Part shown: piece by piece, positions 43,245 to 55,200 of the stretch | Numbering within the stretch: position 1 is the first letter of the stretch | Layout of the letters: every line of letters starts with the position of its first letter | Assembly (NCBI GenBank): GCA_963930775.1 | Contig: OZ005692.1 | Span: forward strand, 6,248,135-6,312,134 | DNA: 64,000 nt | Origin: Cliona cf. orientalis | Taxonomy: Eukaryota > Porifera > Demospongiae > Clionaida > Clionaidae | Reading direction: 5' to 3' | The notes under the pieces: generated by a model | Databases searched by the model: none | What the model was told of the DNA's origin: nothing | Seen by the model: the letters and a program-made list of their open reading frames with translations, nothing else | Program-made: the position numbers and the translations under genes

Positions 43245-44589
43245 CTGAAGGCTATTCATCGTATATACATACAGACAAAAAAAAATGACTTTTGAAGTAC
43301 AGTAGTTGTATGATCATGATAATAATAATTAATACCGTAATAGTTTTTCACTTACACTGTTACAGTTGCAAGTTGGCTGCTTTGCTGGATGGTAGTGACT
43401 CTACATGCTCTGACTCAGAATTCTTTACTCTTTTATATCGATTCATAATACTCGGTATCAAATTACTGGCTCAGGCCAGGGGATTTCCGTGTAAGTTGCA
43501 GTAAACAGGTGATGTTATGGGCCCACCTCTAATTAACCACCCACATGAAGACGAAGTCATACAAGTCGTAGCCTCGTTCCCAGGCCCAAAGAAACGAGGC
43601 TATACAAGTCAGAGACTATAGCTACTGTGAAAACTTACTGAGCAGTTGGGCAATGCTGAAGAAAAACAATAATATTATATTGAGTGATTTTGCAGCCCTG
43701 AATTTCCATTATTGCACTTAATAGCCATATTATTTCTACAGTCGCTGGCCGCAATAAACTTGAATTTCATGAATTTCCACCATGAATAAATAACATTATG
43801 GAATCCCTATCATTAATCATGATTGTACATTTGTGGTACCGTCATAATTATATAAGAATATCCCTAACAAAATCTTAGGTGCCTATAATATACTGATCAT
43901 TTTGGACATTATTATAGGCTAGTCTAAGAGCACTGTGCTGTAAAAATTAAATTCATTATTGGCTGTGCACATTGTTATATTAAATACCGGGACCTGTCCA
44001 GCTAAATAATAATATCTATCAGCATAGATGTACATGATCCCAGTATACCATCTGAGTGTATAGCATACTGTGACAGCCACGGCCAGCTGTCATTCAGGGT
44101 ACATGTATTGTGCCCAGGATATACATGCATTGCATGCTCATGATCAGTCAGCATGAGACTACCACATCAAATTTTGTGGAGGAGATGATTGTATGATGAT
44201 CGTTACAACATAATTAATACAATAAAACTTCTCTTGGATCATATCTTATGCATGCATGAATTCATTGACTCCTCCTAAAGGAAGAGTATAGTTATAATAA
44301 TAATATAGGCCCAGGTGTAAGAATACCGAGTCATAGCTATTAGAAAAGCATAATAGCATATTTATTGCTCTATGCTACATGTATTCTTCAAGCTTAAGTG
44401 ATACAGAAATGGATTTAATAGTGCTATTAACCTAACACAGACCTATGGAATAATACTATTATATGGGCAACAACATAATTACCATTCTGTTAACAGCTTC
44501 ACCCTAAACATTCCTAGCATTCCATAGCACATGACATGCAACCACTGTGCTGATCGAAGGTTAGCAGTTCTGTGTAGATAATAATAGAG
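43245..44589. other. Intergenic, promoter side of the small secreted peptide gene
   Basis: It is AT-rich, with one short hAT-end-like foldback at 43569-43602 (TAGCCTCGTTCCCAGGCC and complement GAGGCTA). No exon recognised. Confidence 0.45.
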
Positions 44590-45006
44590 ATGAAAGAAAT
44601 CCTTGTAGTAGTAGCTATTGCAGTGTATAGTGTGCAAACAAGCTACACAGCCCCAGTAGAACATGGTAAGCTTATTCTAGGTACTAGCTATACTTCTATT
44701 AAAAGTGAATTATTTGTTGCAGATTATAGGCAAATGATGAGTGTGTATGCTGAAAGCACACCTAAGGATAACCAACATCAAGTTGACAATTCACTGACTT
44801 TCAAGTTACTCCAAGCAGCACTGAGTTCTGATCAAGTCAAGCTCCCACTTGCTCAGGGGCAGGCTAATGAACAGATGCAAGTTCTTAAAGCTATTGGCAA
44901 GCAGATGATGGCCAATGGCTCTCAGGAGGAACTACAGAGAGCACTTCAACAAATCTTTGATATGCCATCTTTTCCCATCATACGCTTATACCCCAATGAT
45001 GGATAG
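44590..45006 (+). CDS. Small secreted peptide precursor, unknown family
   Basis: The ATG opens a clear signal peptide (MKEILVVVAIAVYSVQTSYT). A 57-nt segment (44666-44722) begins GTAAGC and ends TTGTTGCAG and is very likely an intron. Because 57 is a multiple of three, the frame is open whether or not it is spliced. Spliced exons 44590-44665 and 44723-45006 give 119 residues; unspliced gives 138. The mature part is Gln-rich and amphipathic (KLLQAALSSDQVKLPLAQGQ, LQRALQQIFDMPSFPIIRLY) with no cysteines and no obvious dibasic processing sites. It could be a secreted signalling or antimicrobial peptide, but no family is recognised. It converges on the sulfurtransferase gene, whose stop is 170 bp away. 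Confidence 0.65.
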   Translation: MKEILVVVAIAVYSVQTSYTAPVEHGKLILGTSYTSIKSELFVADYRQMMSVYAESTPKDNQHQVDNSLTFKLLQAALSSDQVKLPLAQGQANEQMQVLKAIGKQMMANGSQEELQRALQQIFDMPSFPIIRLYPNDG

Positions 45007-45175
45007 TACTTCCCATGACACTCTAGACACTATATATACTAGTACTTCACTTCTCACTTCTTTTATCATCCTCCACATTGATGACCCTTAATTATTATTA
45101 ACCATTGTGCACTATTATTGTTATTATCACACAAGTAGATGATCTATATGCAAGTATCAAAAATTAATTAAAGGT

Positions 45176-48100
45176 CTATTTATTGAGGTCTTCTCCCTTC
45201 ACACCGAGATGCATGGTATCTTCTGGAGCATTTTTCACCCACTGAGCCCATGAACCCTGCAGTAATGAGTATTATGATTGTAGAGTCACAGAGATATCCT
45301 GTGCATAGCAAAACTACTATGAGCATACACCGTATTATGGCACTCTGATTTTACAACACATTATTATGAGAATAAAGGTACATCTTATAGCCTTGATACA
45401 ACCACTCTTATAACAGTACATTCCAATTACACAGATATGCTAGCATACTGTACAGTAACAAGTTTATGGTACTGTAATTCATGCATGTACATTGTAGCTT
45501 ACGTCATAAACAGGTATTGATAGTCCAGTGAGGTAGAGGGCGAATGCTACTAGTGGTGCCACCATTGCCCCACCACAGCTGAATACAATGGGCTGGGAGA
45601 CATCCACACCACCCGATTGAAATGCTATAAAATAATAAAACAAATATTGGTTACCGGTATGTATACATGTACGTAAAGCTTTCTACATCTAAAGGCTGCA
45701 TAAGGTGGTTGGTAAGGGCATAAACTGGTAGGCATGGTACTATAATATTATTATACATAATGAGTATTGTACCCTGTTTAAACTTGCACTTCATAATAAT
45801 TATGAATTAACCTATGGTATGTAATAATTACCACTTGCTCCTATTGGTGCACTAGCATGCTAAGGGTTAAATAGAATACCCGGCCCATCACCATCTAACT
45901 GCAGGCACATGCACACCTTGTTTGATGGCATCAACATCCTTCATGGTCTTGGTCTGGGAGTCAATGACATTAGTGAAAGGAAAGCTGATTGAGCCATGCA
46001 TGTGACCACTACGAATCTTTGGGTTAGGCTCTGGTGCAGTCCCATCATAGCGTCCCTTGGGACGAGTGTCCACCACCTGTATGACACAATGTGAAATGTG
46101 CATAGTGATAAAGTATTGTCACATGTACCTTTAGCCAGGCAGGTGAAAATGTTCCATAATTAGGGCTTCATCCGGGGAGGGGGGAGCTTCCCCTCTCCCC
46201 TCATAAAACTTTGACGTTAAACATCAACAAAATTATACCATCTTTCTTTATCATCAAAAATTACCTGAAGCAATCGGGAGGATTTAAAGAAAGATTCTCT
46301 CCTAAAAGTTTGTCAACATCCACTTGTATATTGCGATTCCACCCAAATTTTTATGAAACTCTGATGATATAGGTTGAATTCTCCTTAGAAATGTATTCTA
46401 ATTAAGAGGGCCACCTTAGCCAACATGCATGTATTTCTAAGGGAAAGTCCAAGCCTTGAAGTGCCTTTCGGGGATTATACAATGTATATAGCCTCTTGAT
46501 TATTAGCCTTGTCTACGAGGAATTAAACGTTGCACTTCTATAAGCCAAGTTCCATGTGACGGTAGACCCTTTACTTTTATTGTATCATCTAGTCCGCATA
46601 GAAAGTATGTTTGGTCTTGTTACATCAACACTGGAAGAATAAGAATGAGCGTACTTGCTATGCAGACTAGATCTACTATCAATCCAATAACCTCAACATT
46701 CTTTTATTGTAACATTCTGACCAATCACATAAGAGGTATCTTATTCTATAAGATGTACATTGTAGGTTCTATTTTATCTGAGGTTACACAAAGGAGAAAT
46801 TTTGCGAAAAGTAATCTTCATGCATAGCTTAGAAGAAATTTAGAGCAGTGTATGCCAATTATTACTATCCCGTATAGGCTGGCTATGTCATAATAGTATA
46901 TCATGTGAGTACCTGTTCCTTTCTGGTGGAATGGTTCTCCATCATTTGTTCTAGTGTTCTATAGAGCTCAGGATGGTAGTTTGCCTTGTAGGTGGAGGTG
47001 GGTACCTCCTGCTGGGGACCAGACACAGTGGGATAGCCTCCCTCAATCCATTTGGGCAGACCACCATCAAGGATGGACACTTTTTCATGACCATAACACT
47101 GCAGAATAGTAAATTTTGGAAAAGGAGAGTAATTACATGAAGCGAAGCAGATCAGAATGCAATTAATGTTAGTACTAGTATATAAACTGATTTAGATCCT
47201 AGTTGTAACAAATACTGTTATCTGATTGGTCAGGAGCAGGTATCTATTTCTCATATAAACCTGTAAAAAGCTCATATAAACCTGTAAATTTTTCATATAA
47301 ACCTGTAAAAAAATTGTTGCCTGTGGTTAGGATTGTTGCTAGGCAGCAGTTTATATGTCAAGCCTATGGGCATTGTTGCTAGGATCTAAAGTTGTTAGAC
47401 ACTGTTTAGTTGGTTTCTATGTGATTTAGAAGACCTCAGGGCTCAGTAGAACCCTTGCTTCGCTCGGGATTCTACATAGAGCCCTTCGGTCTTCTAAATC
47501 ACGTAGAAACCTCCTGAACAGTGTCTAACTATTATATGGATCCTAGTCAAAAAGATACATGTATATAGGCACACCCACAAATCTTATGCTAGTACATGTA
47601 CGTGATAGTAAAGCGTACCTTAAACATCCACCAGACTCTTCCAGCAGAATAAAAACCAAACTTGGGATTGTTGTCATACACTACAATGTGAGTGTCATTG
47701 CTGATACCCAGCTGAAATAAATATATTATAGACAGAAATAAAATATGAATTAATCAGCCAACAAATCATTGGAGCAGGAGTGGCCATGGGCAGGATGGAG
47801 AAGCAGACCTGAGGTTACCAAGGAAACAGCTACTGCCATGGTAACGTCAGGCATGGCACTACTGGACACTGGAGTTGTATACCTGACACCCATACCTGGT
47901 ATACCTGACAGGGTGTGATTAAACTTTGACCTATACCAACCCACACAATGAATACAATAACACAACATAGAATAGTATATCAGGCAAGGACCATTATAAT
48001 AATATACATGTACATCATGTATACACAGATTGATGGACTAGGTAGGCCACAGGCAGACACACTACATGTATATGAACCTTCCCGACTTGCTCTTCAAACT

Positions 48101-48836
48101 GTTGTGGTGGTGGAAGCATGAGAGGAGCTGATGACTGCTTATCAGAGATGTCAGATATGTTGAATCTCACTGCAGTGTCAATATGCTTGTCAAGGTACTC
48201 CTGTTGGGCATCTCTCTTCCATGCTGGCTGGTTCCATGTCCCTAGTCATATAATTAAATATCAAGTCAGGTGGTTGATCTAGTGGTATTATGTAAGAAAA
48301 GCAATCTGCACAGCAAAACGATAGCCCAGTACCAAGGCCCATGCATCTCAGCTATTTAATGTAGCACGCTGAAACATTGAAAAACTACCCACTGGCTCCA
48401 TGAAGTACATTCCAGCACTATGCATGGTGATCTCAAAGCTTGCTGGATCACTTGTAACAATAATACAGTTCTTACAGTTGGATTGTCTATACTACCCTTG
48501 ACACTGAGTCACATCAAAGCATTATTAATGAAATATCAAATTTTTAGTGTAGCTTGTGCTATTTTTTCAGCTTCTGCACAATTTTGTATTAAATTTTATG
48601 ATCTACAGTAGTGGCTGAATGGCTCTACTATATTAAAATACACTTTCACGCATGTGCTATGAGTTTTATCAGCATTATTTATATTTAATATCAATTATGT
48701 GATATATCACATAATTATATATCAGTGTATGACATGCACACTGCCCTGACAACTCACCATCAATGATCCTTAAGTTAGGTACCTTCTTCTCCAGCTGCTC
48801 TTTCAGCCACTCACACGATACCAATGGAGAGACCAT
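45176..48836 (-). CDS. Rhodanese-type sulfurtransferase (mercaptopyruvate/thiosulfate type)
   Basis: Tandem-rhodanese enzyme moving a sulfane sulfur to cyanide or thiol acceptors in cysteine catabolism and hydrogen sulfide metabolism. Seven exons: 48836-48758, 48241-48078, 47711-47619, 47098-46913, 46076-45917, 45624-45503, 45256-45176; phases all match and yield 294 residues, normal for the family. Landmarks: start [36 protein letters not shown] and [15 protein letters not shown] (N-terminal domain), [19 protein letters not shown] and [14 protein letters not shown] (second domain), [12 protein letters not shown] with catalytic Cys244, and YDGSWAQWV near the end. The active-site loop CGGAMVA departs from the usual CGSGVTA (mercaptopyruvate) and CRKGVTA (thiosulfate), so substrate choice is uncertain. 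The donor after exon 2 (AAG|GTTCAT) is weak. An AATAAA overlaps the stop codon. Confidence 0.93.
47192..47528. mobile_element. Foldback element, TTAGA-ended family, copy 2
   Basis: It starts TTAGATCCTAGTTGTAACAA, has three CATATAAACCTGTAAA repeats, then a foldback with arms GTTTCTATGTGATTTAGAAG and complement, meeting near TTGCTTCGCTCGGGAT, and ends GTGTCTAA. It is almost identical, in inverted orientation, to 52277-52592. It lies in an intron of the sulfurtransferase gene. Confidence 0.85.
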
Positions 48837-49223
48837 GACTGCTCGATTTTTAAATTTATAATACTAAGCTGCTGTCAAATTTAATATCAAAGGCGACGTG
48901 CTGTCTATTTATACACATGCGCAACGACCATTTCCCATCGAATGTGCACACTGTGTTGACGACCTTTTACCGCATGCACCGTTACTACAATATACCATGG
49001 GAATAATAATTATTATGGCATATATTATTAGTGTTTCATAACTTATCCATGCAGGTCCTGAATGATTTAAAAGCTAGTGATTTCCTATTGTGGGTATGTT
49101 GCTTGATCCTCTTGATTATCTCGCGGTCACCCATTAATTTTAGCTATAAAATTAAATTTAATGATGTCCATATAATTATTATAATAATAATATACAAAAG
49201 TAATAACAAGGCATCCAGATAAC

Positions 49224-52200
49224 TTAATTTTCAGGAGCAGTTTCGAGATCTTTCAAAAAGTCTCCGTACTCAATAAACTGCTTAATTCTTTCCTTCATCC
49301 AGGGCCCATACTCAAATGTGTCTGTGCACTCTGCAGCTGACGAGATACTGGATAGATCCTGAGGCAGATTGCGTGGGACTTTGGCATGGTAGGATGGCTC
49401 GAAAAAGAATGGTACAGACTGACGTGGACGGCCTATGGCTAGAACACGATGCTCCGTGGATTTTAATCTATCCCCAGTCATGTGAGTCAAGACAGTGCCC
49501 AGGTTGACAACCAAAGAGCCTTCTCGAGGTCTCACATCAAACCACTCGTTCTCCTCCGTCATGATCTGTAGCAACAAACACATCAATGATGTACATAAAC
49601 ATTAGGCCACAATAATATTAGCTACATACAGAAAGTATGCTGGTCTGCAGCAACTTGCAACAGAAAGCAATTATCAAGTCCCTTATTTACATAAAGCAGT
49701 TACCATTTCTTGCCACAACTGCAGGGCTTCATTGGGAGTGGGGGTGTGTGGGGGAAGGGGGAACTTAATAGACTCTTGAACCCCACCCCCCCCACCCCCC
49801 CCCCCCCCCCATGAAACCAGTATTATCACATGCATCAGGGGTGGATCCAGAATTTGAGGAAGGGGGAGCACAATAGGCATGCGCAAAATTTTTGGCCACA
49901 CCCCGAAAACAATATACCACACCTCCTAATTGCCGCAATCAAGGCAGTAAAGTGCTCCATTTCAATAAAGTTTTGAACGTCTGAGCAGATCTTGGTATGT
50001 TTTATGAATGAACAAGTTGAAGACACTAATTTACAGATCATTAGGAAACTCACAGCTGAAGGGGGAGACCTGGCCCCCTGTTCCCTCCCCCTGGATCCTA
50101 TCACTGTGCTCCCCCCCCCCTCCCCCCTTCCTCAATTCCTGGACCTGCCCTTGCAGTCACCATTACACCTCCCAAGAGAAAGGTATACACATGTAACTAG
50201 CGGGGAACAATGAATTTCAGATACTTTATCTATTTCCTAACCTGGAGTCCTTCATAGTCGAATGTACAGAGCAGAGTCACAATGGATGTATCAGTATGGC
50301 GAGCTGTGCTGACAAGCTTCCCATCTGTATCAAAAGCATCATCAGGCAACTTAAAATCATGAACAGGATAGTTGATAAGCCGAAGAGTTGAGAGAGTCCA
50401 AGGACTGTATAGACACTCAAAGAATGTCTCATTCATGCCCAATCCTAAGCATATCAGACGCAAAAATTCAGTACAGGTCCTGACAAGCACTGCATGAAAC
50501 TCAGTCATAAACTTGTGAAACTCTTGATATGGTGTTGAGTCCTCTCCATTGTCAGGTTGAGGCCATGTGCTGTGCTCAGTTATGGGATAACCGGACTGGA
50601 GTTCTGGGTGGCCAGCTGGGAGGTCTTGACCCATCTCAAATGCTTCTTTGTATGAGCTGCCAACCTTATTCACACCGAAGTACCCTCTGAAACGCTGCAA
50701 AATCAAGAATAAGCATTTCATTATGCATCGTTGTTATGTAAAGTGTCTCCAGCAAAATTTAATTTGATAATTTAATACTGACAACAATTATTACTGTAAT
50801 AGAACGTATGATTGTAAGAAATTAACATTTATGAATTCTCATAATGTTTATATGACATTGTAATAGTTATATCACTGAGTGCAATATGTTGCCATAGATT
50901 CCGAGTGCATGTGATATAACTAATTTATATTCCGAGGAAGTAAACAGTGGCCCCCGCAGTGTTTTATCACACCACTGATTGGTCAATGGCTCCTCTCCAT
51001 GGAAACAAGCTGCTCCATAGAAACAAATTCAATTTTGATAGTGACAAAGACAAAGAATCATCCAACTCGAACTCGATGACTGAGCGAGGTTAACTATTAA
51101 CGCCAACACTAGGCATACGTGTAGTCTTTCATTGTATGCATAGCTGTTCCATGCTTTGGATGTCTTGACTGTTTTGCCAACTCCATTATTCACTCCTTTC
51201 AGGAAGTGTGAGCTGCGATCGAGATAAAGATAAGCTGATTTCAATGGCCTTGTTAATGCCATATATAGCACTTCAAGTTTATGAGGTAGGCTACAAATGC
51301 TGTTAGGGTAATGGATCCGTGCAGTATCGTATGTACATGTCCTATACCATACCATAGATACTATACTTACACTGTATTTTACTAGAATGTCAGAAAAAAG
51401 AATTTATTTGAAAAACGTACACTTTTCTGGTATAGGTCGTCAATCTCCCCATATACTTGTATATCCCTATAGGACAATTACCCTTAATAATTATCACACT
51501 GCTAAGTGTGTGATATTAACCCTCTCAGGGTGTACAGTGCGATATTAATTCCTTTAGAGTGTACTATACTTGATACTGCTCAAGGTAAGTTAGGAATATG
51601 AAGTACATGTATAATAGGTATAGGGAGGGAATAGGTGACCAAGGTTTTCCCCAATCAAGAATACAGTCGCAGGCCTAGGAAGCGTATGAGCTAGCACCAC
51701 AAGGATACAATTTAGCAATCATTCAATTGACACTTGCCACGTACAAGAACTAGCTAGCTACCGTATTACCTCTAATTTAACAGACACGAGAAAAATAATT
51801 ATTTTGGCCAATGTCCGCTATAATTAAAGCACACGAAAATAGTTGGCGTTCGAAGTGTCCGATGAATTAGAACACACTTTCACGCATGCGCATTCGGTCA
51901 AATGGACATACATGTACGATTGAGCAGCTGCAGAGATTGAGAAAATGAGACGGTACCTGGAGCTCCCTGTTCATGGTGGGAAAGAGAATAACTCACCTCC
52001 TTCATACACTGATATGGGTATAGGTAGCGCACTAGTGTGAGCTGTCCAGATTAGAACAACGATGTCCAGATAATTAGAACAATAAAAATTCAAACTTCAT
52101 TCACTGTCCGGTGTAATTAGAGGTAAAAAAAATTCGAAATGGTGTCCGGATAATTAGAGGTGTCCGTTAAATTAGAGGCAATACGGTAGTTCATACAGTG

Positions 52201-55200
52201 TACCACACTTCTCTTGATCGAGAAACTAAAAGGATGCCACTATTGTTAACCAAACTGATGCTGGACTACATAATAGTTAGATACTGTTTAGGAGGTTTCT
52301 ATGTGATTTAGAAGACCGAAGGGCTCTATGTAGAATCCCGAGCGAAGCGAGGGTTCTACTGAGCCCTGAGGTCTTCTAAATCACGTAGAAACCGACTAAA
52401 CAGTGTCTAACAACTTTAGATCCTAGCAACAATGCCCATAGGCTTGACATATAAACTGCTGCCTAGCAACAATCCTAACCACAGGCAACAATTTTTTTAC
52501 AGGTTTATATGAAAAATTTACAGGTTTATATGAGAAATAGATACCTGCTCCTGACCAATCAGATAACAGTATTTGTTACAACTAGGATCTAATAAATGCT
52601 AGTAGTACAGCTCAGTAGTGTGCAGCTATTGCCAGTCTGGCACCTACCTCAGCTACATACATGACTGATTGCTTTGCTGGTCAGTCAATGCAGTGCTCAG
52701 TGTACTTAGGGCCAGGTACTAACTGGAAGCTACTGCTGAAAATTATAGGCATACTTCAAAGGCTGGTGCTGCTTCTAAATAGAAGGATAGAGGCCTCATC
52801 GTGGTGTTTGAATGAAAGATTAACTAAGTACTTCAATATTAATAATCAATTAATCACAACCAATTAACTAATTAAGCACTATGCACGGTGTTTAGCCACA
52901 CCCTCTAGATTGCTAAATCGCCAGTTCCAACCTTAAAGCAGCAACTTTCAGCCTACCTTAACTATGAGTAAGAAAGTGATCTAAACTTTCATCGGAGGGA
53001 TTGTGAAAATAGCATTCTGGTCAAGTTTTATTCCATGTAGATATTGTTTTTGGAGTGCTGACAGCTTAATCTTCCGCATACTGTATAGCGGGAAACTTTC
53101 GAGGGAGAAAACTTTCGCGAATCGGTGAAATATAAGATTTCGCGGAGAAAACTTTCGTGGATCTATGATCCTGCATGGGTGTGACTATAGACTGAGCATA
53201 CGCACAGGCAGACCACCTATGGCCACACCCACAATTATCAGTTGGAAGCTTCGAAGCAAGCAAGTACTATTATAAACGAGATCATAATAGTCCGCCTGAT
53301 GAGCACCTACACTGTAGAGACCATCGTTCGTGGCTACCACGTCTACCGGAGTACAGTGTTCATACACTCCATGCTTCGAATTCTTTTCAGGCTTTGTCTA
53401 GAACTTGTTTCACCTCTTTGTTGGCGGCAGCAATACTGGAAGACGGCATGACGGTAGAGAGACGACCTTCAGGCTCTGGTAGCATGGAGCTCAGCTGAAA
53501 GTACTTCAACAGGGGCATTGCAATCGATGGCTGACACCTAGCTTAGCTAGCCGCATATGCGCATAGCTAGCACCTCTATATGACACGTGATGTATGCCAT
53601 GCCCCAAATTTCGTGGAGAAAACTTTCGCTGATGGTCGAAATTCCGTAAAATTTGTGAGAGTTTTCTCCCGGTATGAGTTCAAAATGAACAAACGTATTC
53701 ATAATCTCTCCGATAGATTCTCGAAATCCATCCCAACGATAACCTTCTTGCTGTCAGACCTGCGAAATGTTGAGTGGAATAACCCTGGATGGCTTTTGCT
53801 TGAGATATTGAGCTCCAATCTGCAGCTATGTGGCCCCAACACCGTGGCTTGTATGTGCTCGATACGATAATATGACGTCACAGTACAAGCGCTAATTGAC
53901 CGCAAACATGAGCGATAAGAGGCTGTTAGTCGGGCGCACGCTAAGAGTTCAGAACCTGGCCTTAAGTACACTGAGTGGACAGCGTAAGCAGACAGTGGCT
54001 CTCAAGTACATAATTCAGTCTAGGTATGTCACAGAGGCTTTCTATGGAAGCCGAGAAGTGCAATTTCCCGCACGACGCCCATTTCCGCATGCGGAGGGCC
54101 AGCTCCGCATGCGGACGTACTTTCTCCGCGTGCGGAGAGCCAGCTCCGCATGCGGAGACCCTGCTCCGCATGCGGGGGTGTCTTCTCCGCGTGCGGAGAC
54201 CCTGCTCCGCATGCGGAGATACCTTCTCGGCGTGCGGAGACTCTGCTCCGCATGCGGAGGTAGCGTCTTGACGTGCGGAGACCTTTTTTTCAAACCATCA
54301 CAGCCTAGCCGTTTCATTACCCCACCAGTATTAATAGTAGCGTCGATCTTGGCGTGGTTAACCTTCTTGAGAAGCCTCTTCAGCAGGGACTGTGACTTCT
54401 ACAAGACTGTGACTGCCCGGCGTGCGGGGCCCTAGTGTGGCTAGCGAGACTAGGTCCGGCGACGATCGAGCCAGAGTGTGTCACAATTAGATAGTATACT
54501 AGTAAGTTGTAGCTATTGAATACTTAGTAACTACTGTCCATAATCTCTGGCTACGTTTGCCCGCATGTGGAGCTGGCTCTCCGCATGCGAAGAACGTTTG
54601 CCCGCATGCGGAGATGGCTCTCCGCACGCGGAGAACGTACGTCCGCATGCGGAGCTGGCTCTCCGCACGTGGAGAACGTACGTCCGCATGCGGAGCTGGC
54701 CCTCCGCACGCGGAGAACGTACGTCCGCATGCGGAGCTGGCCCTCCGCATGCGGAAATGGGCGTCGTGCGGGAAATTGCACTTCTCGGCTTCCACAGCTT
54801 TCAGTTTATTCCGAGCGAAGCGAGGTCTCTACTCAGGCTCGAGTCGTAGTGTGGCTTCTGGGTGTATATCTTGCAGGCATCTAAATTTTGGTTCTTATTC
54901 TTTCAGTGACTCAGGCCACATCGCCTGGTGCAACGACGTCAAAAGACATGGGCTCCCTCATGATCAAGGTGAACATGCAAGGCCTATAAAATCTACAGCT
55001 CAGCTGGACTATGCTCACTGGGAAATTAATATTCGTGCGGCCAAAAGTGATTGCACCTTCTTGGCCCAAAATTATTCATCATTTTGCTGATGGTGACGAT
55101 GTACAGAAGCTACCTGGTGTAAATCAGATAATATTAATCACCTAAATACACTGAAAGAAAACAATTTAGCTGTCCTTACATTAGCGTTTCAACTCAAATA

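Noticed and set aside
54026-55090. Arg/His/Cys-rich frames of up to 179 codons on both strands
   Set aside because: They translate the TCCGCATGCGGA palindrome, which is open in most frames; no independent coding signal.
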